Source: Parietaria judaica (Eukaryota > Streptophyta > Magnoliopsida > Rosales > Urticaceae). Taken from it: a stretch of DNA of 64,000 nt. The DNA is taken from the NCBI GenBank assembly GCA_954871525.1, contig OX940868.1:17045056-17109055 (forward strand). The letters run 5' to 3'. The position numbers and the translations under genes were made by a program. Shown one piece after another: positions 10,807-23,641 of the stretch (positions are counted from its first letter, which is position 1; every line of letters begins with the position of its first letter). A model generated the notes under the pieces. The model did no database searches and was not told the origin of the DNA. It saw only the letters and a program-made list of their open reading frames with translations.

Positions 10807-11301
10807 TAAGGTTTGACTTTTCCACAATTATCTTCGATAATCCTCGATTATCCGTCTTACCGGTAGCTTTCGGTAAGAAGACCACGCCAGAATTTTTCAT
10901 GATTTTTGTCAAAAATCGGCAAACATCTTGAAAAATAAAAAAAATATGATACTTTTCAATAAATTTTGTATTTTTTGATGATTTTGTTTTTAGTATATAC
11001 ATATATGTGAGTGAGATTATATTTTATTTATTTGTGTTTAAGTATGAAATAAAAATGAAATTATTTTATTTTTGGCAGTGTTTTGAGTATGAAATATTAC
11101 AAACTTAGTAAATATAAGCTAAAAATATATTTTATAAGTTTTCCATCGAAAAGTATCGAAAAGTGTCGATAATCATCGAAAAATGTCGGTAATCGACAAG
11201 CTACAGTATTATAAGTTTTCCGTCGGTTAATCAGTAAGCTATCGAAAAATACATCGAAAACGGTAAACGATTTATCGGCAAATTCGGTAAGTTGAACCTT
11301 G
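10807..11301. mobile_element. probable CAAGG-family element, 495 bp
   Basis: The right end reversed reads CAAGGTTCAACTTACCG, followed by the TTTGCCGATAAATCG block shared with the elements at 13562 and 45399. The left end, TAAGGTTTGACTT, is diverged. The flanking octamers GTTAACAG and GTTAATAA match at 6 of 8 positions, consistent with an old duplication. Confidence 0.55.
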
Positions 11302-11309
11302 GTTAATAA

Positions 11310-12222
11310 CACATCAAAATATTGTTATTATTGAAAAAGTAAACAAGATTTTAGAGAGAACCGCCAAAAAAAAGATGTTTGAGTTTATGCCATAACAAAA
11401 CTGAAGATTGAGTACTTTTTCAACACTAATTAATTTAACATAAGCTTGTATGCCATACAGTTAAAATTTGATTTTAGGAAATCAGCCAATAAATTCGCAA
11501 TATAACTCCCTGCACATAAGCTAGAAAAATAGAACCAGTTGTGGTTAATTAGTGGTAAAGGATGCCGAATAATTTTACTTTGTTCAACTTCGGCATATGT
11601 CAATGAGGTGCTTACTTCGTGAGTTACACTATAATCTCGATAAATATTAAACAGGAATACCGAGGAGTTTTGTGAGTGAGTTGTCGTCTCATGAGAGTCA
11701 GCTCCAAGAGAAATTGAATAGAGTTCCATAGGACTTGTGGATGCTAGAAGAGGGATAAAGAGAGAACCATGAACAATGTTATAAAGTCCAAATTATTTAG
11801 GAGAGGCTACACAATTTTTACCGCTATTAAGGTAAACAAAGGTACATAGGTGATACAAATATTGATGAATGTTTAGTCCTTGTAAATATATGGTAAACAC
11901 TATGGTACTTGGTTTTTGATTGACCAATTCAGCGAAAATACGAAATCTAATTTTTTTTTATCCGAAATATTTAAATTTAGAAATTCATATTTTGGATTAT
12001 GCGTAATCAAAACTTCTGGTTTTAATTTTTATATTTTATTAGAACCATCAAATTTTAAGATCCAAGGATCATGATTTAATAACTAAGTTAAATGTATTAT
12101 AATATATAATATATTTGGATAAAATCTTGAACCACGAGACCCTAAGTACTGATTCGAATTTAACACACAAAAAAAAAAGATATATATTATGTTACAACAC
12201 TACTATGTTTTCATTATGTTTC
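11310..12222. other. no gene recognised
   Basis: AT-rich. A 99-codon frame on the minus strand (11430-11729) has no recognisable domain, and I do not call it a gene. Confidence 0.35.
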
Positions 12223-12230
12223 GATGTGAC

Positions 12231-12459
12231 CAGTGGCCGAACCAGGAATTATGTACCGGGGGACTAGATATAATTTTTTTGTCAAAACTTATTTTGAGGG
12301 GGTTAAATTTATATTTTGGTGATAGTTAAGGGGGGGCTTAACTAAAATTTTATATGAAATTACACTAAAAAAATAAAATTAGGGTATTATTGTACAAATT
12401 TTTATTTTTTGGAGGGGGTGGTTTGAACCACCCGCCTTCTTCAAATGCTTCCGCCATTG
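12231..12459. mobile_element. 229-bp hAT-type MITE
   Basis: Begins CAGTGGCCGAACCA; the other end reversed reads CAATGGCGGAAGCA. The flanks are a perfect 8-bp duplication, GATGTGAC, at 12223-12230 and 12460-12467. No coding capacity. Confidence 0.85.
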
Positions 12460-12467
12460 GATGTGAC

Positions 12468-13232
12468 ATAGCTAGGTGCGCTCCGCCTCGATGAGGCATG
12501 GAGATGGTTTTCTCGAGTAATGTATGCCACGCCAGGAGTTTACAAGGTCCATCATGAGGTCGTGTATCGTCTTCTTATGTCACATCAGTCCGCCCGGACT
12601 AGCGCATTGCTTCGTCCAATTATCTTGACACCTTGCGAGGCATAGTCTTTAGAAGGGCGAGAGGCTTCTAATTCCCATGCCACGTGAGCAATATTCATAA
12701 AACCGGCAGGGTTTATAAGTTTAATGTTCAACATTATAGCTCGAGACCGAGCATTCAATACTCACTTATAAAAAAGAAGAAAAAAAACTTTCTTCAAGGT
12801 CGTCTCCTTTCTTAATTAGATTACGAAGAAGAAGATATAGATCTAAGCTCTATGTTCTAAGATACTTTCTCTAAGATTCTATTAAATCTAATATTAACAA
12901 TATGACTAGTTAAATTTAAACTTGCTTATCAGCTTCTTTGGCACATTAAACAATGAAAATCCATAGTACTTGGTTAGATATAGATTAGATGTATTTGGAT
13001 TGTAGTTCCTTCCCTATCAAAAAATTTAAAATAAAAGTACATATTATTGTCGGTCCATGAAAACTTTATATGGTCCCTTATAGAAAAGATAAATTTAACT
13101 GATACATTGTATATAAATATATGTTATTTAAATATCTATACAGGGAGATTTCCATGCACGTCAGGTCGCTATTTTCCCGGCCAGGAAATCTTTTCTAACT
13201 TGAGTTACTAATAATTAAGACTTAAAAGCACA

Positions 13233-13270
<38 letters not shown>

Positions 13271-13553
13271 AACATTATAATTTTTTAATATCTACTCAAA
13301 TAGAAAATAATTATCATGAATGGAATGTTTGGATGTCACATCAGAAAACAAAAACGTCCCTTCATGTCGTTCCAAGGGTTTTTGACTGTGACCTTTATAA
13401 ATAAATTATTTATATACAGAAATAATAAACTATTATTTACGTGGAGCATATCTTGTTTTTTTTTCTTTTTCGATTTGATGTGTAATTATTTTATTTATTT
13501 GGTACTGAGATTTTATGTGCCGTCGCATTTTATGGGATTCATTTGCTTTAATA
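12468..13553. other. moderate-GC block followed by AT-rich DNA
   Basis: 12468-12790 is richer in GC than its surroundings. It contains a CACGTG G-box and a TTTATAAG box, which resembles part of an LTR promoter, but I see no termini. The remainder is AT-rich and ends in a TA microsatellite at 13235-13267. No gene is supported. Confidence 0.35.
13235..13267. repeat. (TA)n microsatellite
   Basis: About 16 uninterrupted TA dinucleotides. Confidence 0.9.
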
Positions 13554-13561
13554 ATTTGGAC

Positions 13562-14845
13562 CAAGGATTTCAATGCCGTTTTTATCGATAAATCGTTTGC
13601 CGTTATCGACGGATTAATCGCTTGCCGATGGATTTATCGATGGAAAACCTATAAAATTTATCGTCTGCCGTTACCGAAACTTATCGAACTTATCGATGGA
13701 TTAATCGGTTATCGACATATTTATCGATGGAAAACTTATAAAATATTTTCATATATATTTTCATACATAAAATATTTTCATAACATAAAACTAAATGTAC
13801 TTTTTTCGCAATAATTAAAAAACGTCAAATTACAAAACAAATAATTTCAGAATCACAGTATCATAATTATATACGATAATACGAAACGAAGATACATATA
13901 AAAAACGAAGAAATATCTCAATTTAACCAATTTCCAAAAAATATTTACTTTTGCCGCAATAAGGTTGCCATTCGGGAAAACGTCAAATTAAAAAATAATT
14001 ATTTCAACCTCACATTTTATAAGTTATATAACATGTTATAAAATGATTTTACATAAAAAAAAATTACTAACTAGCTTAACTTTACCAATTTCCAAAAATA
14101 TGTACTTTTGCCGCAATAAGATAATAGTTCAGAAGAATAAAAAATTATAAAAATAATTATGTCAAACTAATAGTTTCCTAATTATATATAATGTTACAAA
14201 ATGAAATTAAATAAAAAAAATATATATCTCAAATTCATTGTTAGGAAAATTTCTACTTTTGTTGCAATTATAAATAATTTGAATAAACTTTTGCCAAAAA
14301 AAAAAAAATCACACCAACCAACTTAATTCATCTATATTCCATCATATACTTAAAAAACAAAAATCAATTTCAACTACAACATTTGATTGAAAACGTAAAA
14401 TGTACAATTAAAATAATATGAAACTCAAAGATTAACTTTCATTCAACTTAATAGCTTTCTAAGTAACTACTACAGATATATAATAAAAGTGTGAAAATTA
14501 GACATGATTAATACATATATACAACATTTAAACTTCAAAACACTCAAGATCCACTAAAAAAACCTTATCAACACCTTTAAATTCTGAAATTAAAAGAAGT
14601 TGGAACTTCTGCCACAATATAGAAAAATTTATACCAGAGTTGACTTATCGTTTTTGACCGAAAAGTAGCTTGATTTTTGAGAAAATACACTTGATAAGTT
14701 TAAGAGATAAGTTACTTGTTTTTCGAATCGAAAAATCACGAGAAGTATAAAAAGATAACGAGTAGAGGAGATAAGTTATCGAGAAGTGGTTTTCAGCGAT
14801 TAATCGTTCGATTATCGCTCGATTATCGCGAAAGTCGAATCAATG
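13562..14845 (+). mobile_element. 1,284-bp non-autonomous hAT-like element (CAAGG family), copy A
   Basis: Starts CAAGGATTTCAATGCCG and ends GAAAGTCGAATCAATG. It is flanked by a perfect 8-bp duplication, ATTTGGAC, at 13554-13561 and 14846-14853. Subterminal DNA is packed with ATCGATAA and CGATTAAT-like motifs. The interior has no transposase. The element at 45399-46696 is the same sequence in reverse orientation, about 31 kb away, with its own different duplication, so both are independent insertions. Confidence 0.9.
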
Positions 14846-14853
14846 ATTTGGAC

Positions 14854-15320
14854 TCTCGAGAGTAGTACGATTACAAACAAGATCTATATATTTTGTCATT
14901 CACAACCTGCTAGTGAATAAGATCATTCGTAAGTTATTATCACGAAAAGAATGACTAATATTGCAAATTAACTGAGATCTGATTTTTATTTTTAATTTAA
15001 AGGGAATGATAATATTGACCAATTAGGTTGACTGAGATCTGATTTTAAAGGAAAAAATCGTGAATTTAATATTCTTAAGAAAACATAATTACTCGATCCA
15101 CAACAGCTAACTAACTTACTTACTATATACAAGTAAATTTATGTTTGGGCAATTATGCAGATCGTGAACTCTGTAATTAACATTAACAATAAATAATAAT
15201 AAGATAAAAGTTTGTTTGGTCTTTATTTTCTTATTCTTTTTAATGAATTCTTTGTTAGAATGACAATCGTATCTCATGTTGTATTATAATTATCTTATCA
15301 TGAACGTAACAAATATATAT
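14854..15320. other. AT-rich spacer
   Basis: Contains the phrase GACTGAGATCTGATTTT or a near copy twice (about 14,970 and 15,030). No gene seen. Confidence 0.35.
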
Positions 15321-15980
15321 ATGTTAAGGTCAGATTTTGTCAAATCTCTCCTTAACACTATCCGGTGTCGCTTATGAAACAAACGACATAAAATAGAAGC
15401 AAGGTCACTTGAAGATTCCAGGCCCATTAGAAGACAGGGTAAATTAGGGCCCAGCGAGCAAAGCCCATATGAAGTCATCATCTGACAGAGCCAGCCCAAG
15501 ACCTCATCGCGATAGGAGAAGCTCATCGAGAAGGAAGCTCATCGGGAAAGCCAAATCGAATTTAAAGAAGAAACTATTCGAGATCGCGAGGAAAGAGGAA
15601 GGGCAACTCATTCAGTTGAGGATTTCGTGGGATATCCAACGCAAATAAGGGAGGTCAACAACGATCATAGCGAAAGAGAAGGAAACCCTAGCAAGATTCG
15701 TGGGAACAGTCTAGAAGACCTTCAAACCTATAAATACGCATGTAGACTCAGTGTAAAGGCATTCAGTATCCATTATATCGTGAGTTAGAGAGAGTTGTTC
15801 TTGAGTCTTGGAGTTTGTTTATTCATAGCATTCTCGATCTCTCAAGGATCATAGTGTGTAAGCTTCGATTGTCCGAGCTATTAAACGGAAGAAACCGGGT
15901 CCTCTCGGAATCACAATAAATCAAAGATATTCGTATTTTCATAATTATTTGTGCTATTTCGATTTATCTTTGTGACTGCA
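15321..15980 (+). repeat. LTR-like or promoter-like block, possibly a solo LTR
   Basis: A 660-bp block of clearly higher GC. It begins TGTTAAGGTCAG and ends near GTGACTGCA, with a TATA box (CCTATAAATACGC at about 15,729) and several GGCCCA/AGCCCA motifs upstream of it. This is how a plant LTR looks, but I could not find matching 5-bp duplications, internal sequence or a partner copy, so it remains uncertain. Confidence 0.35.
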
Positions 15981-16700
15981 AGGCGATAAAAATCGCCCTC
16001 TATATTTAAAATAAAAAAAAAACCTAAACCATATCTTTAATATTTTTTTATGTGATCATGCATGTTTTTTTCATCCTATTTTGTTGTTAGAATATATATA
16101 ATGACGTCACCGGAGTCATCTACTCCTTTCAAGTGGCGTTAAACGAAAGTTTATAGTACTTACAGAAAATGATTAATCGTTGTTTGAATTTTTTTTTATT
16201 TAAGCAAATATAATTTTAGAGTATATATGCTCTTGTAAATAGTTAGTGAGGAGTCTCGCTCTCAATTCATCACCTCATTGTAAGTTGTGAAGGTAGAGAT
16301 TGTATTACACGACACCCAAGACGTTGTCGTTTTATTGCCGAAAGAAAACAAACCAGAGAGTTGAAAGAAATATACTGTCACCCGATCTACACAATCTTCT
16401 AATGCAGAGAACCATATATATATATATATAAATATATAAGTATAAGGTATACACATTTACATGCACGCATTTGTAAATATAATAATATGGAAAATATATT
16501 GTTGTCATTTGCAAAGAGTGTCGTTACGTAAAAGGTGAAGTAATTTGTCCGTGCGAGCATGTCTGTCTCTCTCGATCTCAAGGGCACGCCTCCCGGTTTC
16601 AGTTTGTTTTGCCTTTTGATAATAATATAATTTACAGAAAAAATTAATGTAATATACAAAGAATATTGGTGGCATAAGTAATTAAATTTTGATCAACTGA
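15981..16700. other. AT-rich spacer
   Basis: Nothing recognised beyond a short TA microsatellite near 16,413-16,440. The minus-strand open frames across the microsatellite are low complexity. Confidence 0.35.
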
Positions 16701-16714
16701 GATCTCATGTGTTC

Positions 16715-17205
16715 AAAGTAAAAATTAGCAACAAAAGTACCCCATTGCAGAAAATAGAAGCAACACGTAGACTCTTAATATATATACATAAAAAAAATGG
16801 TAAGATCAAATGTCACGTTGGTTCAAGACCATGTTGACTAAATATGCATCAATTCAATTTTGTCCGGCGCCCGTCATATATACCACGTGTCATTTGACCA
16901 ACATCGCAGCAAAACAAAAAAAAAAAAAAAGACAAAAATATGTATTGCCTCAATTTTGTTGTCTGGTGTCATCGGTTTAAAAAACAGCTACAAAAGTACC
17001 CAACTTGCGACAAAACAGAAGCGATAAGGTCTTTTACCCAAAAAATAATCGTGTGTCGTGGATTGAATGTCATGTGGCGTCAAGTTGATTGAAATATCTG
17101 TTATGGCTTTAATTTTATCCAACGACCATATATTACGTGGCATTTGATCAACATCGTAAAAATAAGGGACAAAAATATATGTCAACTCAATTTTATTTAC
17201 TTTAG
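16715..17205. repeat. diverged tandem duplication, about 250-bp unit
   Basis: Copy 1 (about 16,715-16,960) and copy 2 (about 16,980-17,205) share an ordered set of motifs. These are ACAAAAGTACCC, GATAAGGTC-like text, a CATGTTGAC/CAAGTTGATTG segment, ACGTGGCATTTGATCAACATCG and GACAAAAATATGT. The copies are clearly diverged. Confidence 0.6.
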
Positions 17206-17209
17206 ACAC

Positions 17210-19000
17210 ATTTACTGTTATTTTTCATTTTAAACAAATATCGCTTTGATTGTTTAAAATAATGTTTTAGACTTTTAGTAGTTATAACTTATAACTTTTA
17301 TGTAAAGTTATAGATTATATCTTTAATATACACTTCAAATAAAAAAAATTATTTAAAGAAATATAAATAGAAAAAGTTGACTAAGACTGAAAGCTGTCCA
17401 GTGAAATGACCAACGATTGTGGCTTGTGAGTGAGTGCATAATAATTTTGGCGAAAAAGGATCGGAATATTTATTCAACGGAAGCTAGTGACTCACAAAAC
17501 GACACCGTAACGTGTACGTTGGGCCAACGTGCACATGGCTTGTTCGCTCCTACTTCCGTGGGACCTTCTCATCTCATACGACATGTATTTTGCAAGGTCA
17601 AATTAATTTTGTGTAGTTCTTTTTCTTGCTTAATATAGTCGTTATTGTAAATCATGCAAAATATATTTGTATCAAAAAATTTATGTTCCTGGATTTATCT
17701 ATGACATAGGATTATATATGTCCTTTGTATTACGAAATTTAATATAATGACTAATACAATGAATAAAGGGTTAATGAGGCAAATGGCCATTTGTGGCTCA
17801 AGGTTTAAAAAAAATGCTCATTTCTATTTTTAGTAATCATAACCACTAAAAATCACTTTTAAAACTAAATCACGGTTAATATTAATTCGTTTTTTTAAAT
17901 TAAATTAAAAAATAAATATTTTCCTTAAATGTAGCAAACTAAATAATTGATTAATCTTTATCCTTCATTTTCGAATTTATCCTCCCTATTAATTAGTATT
18001 TTCACGATTAATTTTTTTTTTCTCCGAACTTCTCTATTAATGAGTACATCCACTTGAATAAATCCTCTTAATTACATTTTCGTATTTATAGTTACGAATT
18101 TGCAATTTTATTAACTTGTAAATATATTTACGAAATCTATTAACTTGTAAAAAACTGTAAATATATTTACAAAACGTTTTTAACATGTTGAGCTGTAAAT
18201 GTATTTATGAACTTTTAATAAATTCTCTTAGGTACAGTCTCGTATTTATAGTTACGAATTTGGAGTTTCATTTATATAGGTATAAAATCGTGTTTATAGT
18301 TACGATATTAAATAGTATTTAAATTTATAAACATTTTTTATAGTTTGATGTCTACAAATTACGAAATTACAATATTTATAGTTATAAACTTGTAGTATTG
18401 AGTTACTTATACGTAATCACATATACGTATATGAAAATATGGATAATATAACAAATATTACATATAAGTACGTGTAAAAAAGTAAACTGTAAATATATTT
18501 ACGAAATTTCATAAAGTTGTAGTTATAAAAGTGTAAATATAGTTACGAAATTTTGTTGGAAAAAGCTACGTGCACTCATCTTGCGGCGGAAGAAGGTGAC
18601 GGAGAAACCAGAGAGGCGACGGAGCTCGATGGAGGGAGGCGAGGGAAAAGAGAGAGAGAGATCTTGGCGATGGAAGAAGCTTCTAGGAGAAAAGTTAAGA
18701 GAGAGTGGAGGAAAAAGTAAATTAATATGTGATAAATGATGAATATTTTTTGAAAAATTAACATAATTAAATGAAATTGTAATTAATTGGGGGAAGTTGT
18801 CAACCACAATTATAGGAAAAATTAATTTCGAAAATAAAATAAAATATTAATAATTAATACGAAAATAACTAAGTATAACTAATATTAGGGTTAATATGGT
18901 CCAAATAAAGTTATTAATGGGTATAAATGAATTTTAAGAAACTATGGGCATTTCTCTTACACTTTTAGTGCTTTTTGGGCATTTTGTGAGTTTTTCTAAA
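17210..19000. other. repeat-rich AT DNA without a gene
   Basis: The palindrome GTAAATATATTTAC (often followed by GAAA) and the phrase CGTATTTATAGTTACGAAT recur several times between 18,080 and 18,550. A purine-rich segment at 18,570-18,720 opens frames on the minus strand, but they have no domain. The block may be a non-autonomous element; I could not fix its ends. Confidence 0.35.
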
Positions 19001-22000
19001 AAAAATAGGAATTTAGGAGCAACATATTATAAGGTTTAGGCACAACTTTCTATTATACTACTACAAAAAGAAATAACTAGTGATGTGTAATGAGTTAAAG
19101 TGTATAAAAACCGAGCATACATATGTAATAGGGACTGAAAATGTATAACTTGAAATTAAAATAATTTAAAATTAAACATGAATTTTAAAAATGAAATAAA
19201 ATGTAGAAGCTATCGGATTGTTTGAGAATCGTTAATTGTATCATTTTATCGTACCGATTGCCCATCGTGCGGGAAATTCGCCCATATTTGGTATATATGT
19301 CGTTTATCTGATCCTATCGTGGTAATATAACTTGTTGTATTCGATTCTATAAATGAATTAATCATGTAATAATAAGTTATACGAATATAAATGAATTAGA
19401 TTCTTTTTCTCTTTTCAGCTACATTTCAAATTGCAATACGACATTTTGATAATGAGAATTAAATAGTAAAACTAAGTTGTCATAATTAGGGGTTTTTTCT
19501 TTCTTTCTTTATATTATCGTTCAAAGAAAAGAAAATGGACCGTACACGTGGACTTATGATTGGCTATGAATGGAATGAGCTTATTAGTAAAATGTGCATT
19601 GAACTATAATTTATCATTAATAAAAATAGAAAATATGGTTAGACTATGATATGCAAATAATATTTCCTTACCCATATGATGTATATCATATGCATCATAT
19701 GCCAATAATTTATATTGGGTGACTCCTATTGTAACGTAAAAAAAGTGATACCAATTATTATCAGAAAATTAGTTAGAGCACCATTTATATATTGACAAAA
19801 GTTCAAGACTCACATGATCTACAAATCTGATATAGAAATATTAGAAATATAAGCTACACAATTTCTCCCAAAAAAAAAATATTCCTAATTTCATAAAGAT
19901 TAAATTCTAAAATTTGACTCAACCGGGGTATCTGCGAAACAAGTTAGAGATTCTTTCCAAGCTGTTATGTTAGAGGTGTATTATATACTCTCCGATGTTT
20001 AAAAAAATAGAGCAAGATATTCGTAAATTGTGTTTTAAAATTTAAATTCTCAAACTTGTCAAGGTCGAGATCATATTTCTCAAAACTTTATTATATGTCA
20101 CTTTTTTTTTTTGTTCGTAAGATTAGATATATCAAATTTGAACGAAATTATCAAACGTGAACCCAAATACCCTAGTTTAGACAAGTTTAGAATTTAGTCC
20201 TTATAAAAGTCTGGAAATAAATTGTTCTATATTCTATAAATTGGGAGTTTATATGCGGCTAAAACTCTTTGGTATATTGTGTGGTTTCAATATGGTAAAT
20301 CATCCACAGTTTAATAAGATGGTATATATCCTATTAATATCTTCAATTGACATATAAAAGAAAAACTAACAGAAAGTAATAAGCTGATACTGATTGATGT
20401 TATATTTAACATTACCATTTAACTTTACATGAGATGGCAATGGCATTAATATATGCTTTAAGAATATATATTATAAAATAATTTGTGCAATACACAATGC
20501 TAATTTTTATTTTTATTTTTAAGAAAGACGAGTCTTATTAAACCATTTGACTCCCTCAAAGAGGTACAACTCGAGATGGAAGAGTACTCCGCAATGACAT
20601 TTATTTCATAGCATCTCATGGCATTTGTAGATCTCGTGCAAAATAATTATCTCATGTAGTTATAGTTTATACTATACATGATTGATTGTATTTTGGTTAT
20701 TGAAATCTGACTTTTGTCTAATTTGTGATAATGACAAAAAAAAAAATACAATAAATCTAGGTCCTTACAATGAATTATTGGGAGAAAATTCTCATCAAGA
20801 TCAAATTGAAATTCAGAGATTAATACAAATACTCTAAGCTAAAAACTGAGTTAATGCTGCTATTTGTTGTGGGAAAAAGTTTAAACACCTAGAGACATGA
20901 TTAGAAACAAAGTTTTTAGTTGTTGAAAATCAACACTTTTTCTCAATCGGCAGATTGAAGAATTCACAAATATTATGATACACAATTAATTCAATCACAT
21001 CTCTGAATTATTATTTGGTAATCCTAATATTAGCTCTCCAACATAAGCATCACATGTGCCTTTAGAAAAAATGTTCTTTGTGATCAATAATTCGCTAGCC
21101 ATACAGTTACTTTTAATTACTTTTAGTGGAAACGGCTGGTCACGAAGGCCAGCTGATTCTGGTGGGCATCTTTAATTACTAAAAAACTTAGCAAATTAAT
21201 ATTGTTGAGACCGGAGTATTTTAATATATTATCAAAGAAAAAATTGATCATGTTAGTTAGAGCCAGGGTCATACAAAAGTAGATGTAATAAAATTTTATT
21301 AATATTGTTGGTTAAGTTAATGTAGATGTATATAGATACACTGATATAATTATATCTTACAAAATTTAATAACGTGAACCATCAATCAAGAATGAAACAA
21401 AAGTGCAAATCCTTGTAAAATTTGAAGAAAAATCCTATATTAGTTTCTCGGAAAATGAAAACTCGTAAAGGGCTAGTTACAATAACAAAATTATATTGTA
21501 CTATTATTTGAACAAGATGATCTAATTTCTATATTATGATTTATGGGAAACAAATAAGTATTAAAGGCCTACTTAACGATTTCATAACTTGTTTAGTGAC
21601 TACTTTGTAATAACCATAGATTGAAGGGAGTGTCGTCGAAAGTGCAGTACAGTAATATACCATTTTGATGAGAATCATAATAATATGAAAACCTAGATTC
21701 TGATAATTTAATTGTATCAATGGAATTCAATGATTAGGAATATAATAATATTACTACTAAAGAGTTCAGCTTCATGCTATAGTTGAGTGATATCGAAGTT
21801 GGTGAAAATTCTTCATTTTCACTTTAGATGTAGTAGTACGTCCATTAGTCCCCTATATAGCTCCATAAGAATTACGCCGCATTTAATATGTGTAATGAAA
21901 ATATGGTAGATCAAATTACACTATATTCGTGACTTCAGTCACAATATGTCTATTCACCTAAAGGTGGCAAAAGAAACAAAGTCTTTGGTACTATCTGAGA

Positions 22001-22048
22001 AGTTAAAAAATTAATAATTTAATCTGACTCCCGAATAACCCTAGGATT
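19001..22048. other. 3 kb of AT-rich DNA, nothing recognised
   Basis: I saw no coding frame of useful length, no tRNA-like structure and no repeat boundary on either strand. Confidence 0.4.
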
Positions 22049-22970
22049 GTTGGAGATCAAATTCTGATAAATTTAATATTTAAAATCAACATTCTTATGT
22101 ACGGTTTGGGAGTTATAGTTAAAACAGTTTTTTGGCTCAAGTCCAAAAGGTCACTGTTTTTATGTTAATTTAATACTGAATTAAATATTAGATTTGATTC
22201 CTAAAATATTAATTGATAATATAATTTCACTTATTGAATTTAATTATTAATAAAAAAACTAATAATAATTAATCATAATTAAATAGATTTATATTGATTA
22301 TTTAACATAATTAAATAGATTTATATAGATTTTTTTGAATCAATTATTATTATTTTGAAATTAATAATATATATACATTTATATATTTTTTTGGAACTAA
22401 TAGGAGAAAGTAAATCTTGGCAGATTTGTATCCGAAATATTTATTTTATCTAAATCTAAGATTAAATCTTTATTAAAAAGATTTAAAAAGATTTTATATT
22501 ATTCATTGTCTTATTTAATATTATTCTTAAATAATAGATAATGAGTTAATATTTTCAAGTGGTTAAGATTTGATTTTCCCTATAAATAGGCTAAACCTGA
22601 AATCAATAAATACAAAGCAGATTCTGAGAAGAAAAAAATCGCCACCTTCTCCCTCTCTCTGGTTTTCGAATTCATTGAGATTAGAAAATTTCCTAGTCAC
22701 ACTTTTTAGGGTTTTGTTATTACGCAAACAAGCCTACACATCCTAGCGGTGTATTTCCGGAGAATACATCGGTACACTATTGGTTGAAATTCAAATAAGC
22801 GAAATCACAAATCAGGAGACGCATATTCTAAGAAGCCGTTTAGACTAGAGATCATATACAGTGCGCAGCCATATTCATCAGCTAAGGTACGCAGTGTATT
22901 TATTGATTGAGAATTATTTATCGTCGCTTAAACCCGAAATCGAATCACTAGAACAATGAATTAGAAAATT
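22049..22970 (+). repeat. possible solo LTR or transcript leader
   Basis: Starts TGTTGGAGATC, as many Copia LTRs do. A TATA-like CCCTATAAATAGGC lies at about 22,579, followed by a CT-rich leader (CACCTTCTCCCTCTCTCTGG). No second copy, primer-binding site or target duplication was found, so the call is tentative. Confidence 0.3.
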
Positions 22971-23108
22971 GTTAGAAATATATTATCACGATCTTGGACA
23001 TGTAATTAATTATGAATAATGTAAGTTAGATGAGGTTATAGGGAATACTGGTATGTGGCTTTAATCTTGGTTAATTTTTTAAAGGTTACCCTACGCGTTG
23101 TACATTAA

Positions 23109-23333
23109 TTGACAATATTAATAATTCTGCGAGTGTCCGGGACACGAGTCCCAAAAGTTTGTGAATTACTTCGGATGTATTTTCGACTCAAATGTGAAGA
23201 CAAAGTTGATGAAGATAATGTTGATGAAGACAACAACGAAGCTCCCGCGGCTTGTGACCGGCGTTCAAATCCCGAAGTCAAACAATTATTTCAAGACATA
23301 GAGAAATCTTCCTGGGATGCACCAATTTTTTAA
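23109..23333 (+). pseudogene. uncharacterised open frame upstream of the CACTA relic
   Basis: A 74-codon frame with an acidic repeat (VDEDNVDEDN) and PEVKQLFQDIEKSSWDAP. It lies 300 bp before clear Tnp2 sequence and could be part of the same decayed transposon. On its own it has no recognisable domain. Confidence 0.3.
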
Positions 23334-23641
23334 TCTTATGTTTTCTGCTAAGACTTATGCATGTCAAAGTATCATGCAACATGGTCAACATTTCGATAGA
23401 TATGGTACTGCAATTATTGAGTGAAGATTTTACGGAGGCGACATTTTCATGAAACCATTATGCAGCAAAAAAGTATCTACGCTCTCTCGTTTTAAGGTAC
23501 GAGTCAATCCATGCCTGTGAACACGATTGTGTCTAATATATTTTGGAAAGAAAATGTGAACCTCCAGTCTTGCTCTATATGCATTTCTAGCTGAGTATAG
23601 TAAAAGAGGAAAAGTGTTGCTAAAAAAACTCTACGGTATTT

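Noticed and set aside
16262..16659. Overlapping minus-strand frames across a TA microsatellite
   Set aside because: Low-complexity Ile/Tyr runs caused by the (TA)n tract.
22049..22970. Definite solo LTR with AGGAT duplication
   Set aside because: AGGAT precedes TGTTGG, but no matching pentamer after a CA end was found, so only a tentative call is given.
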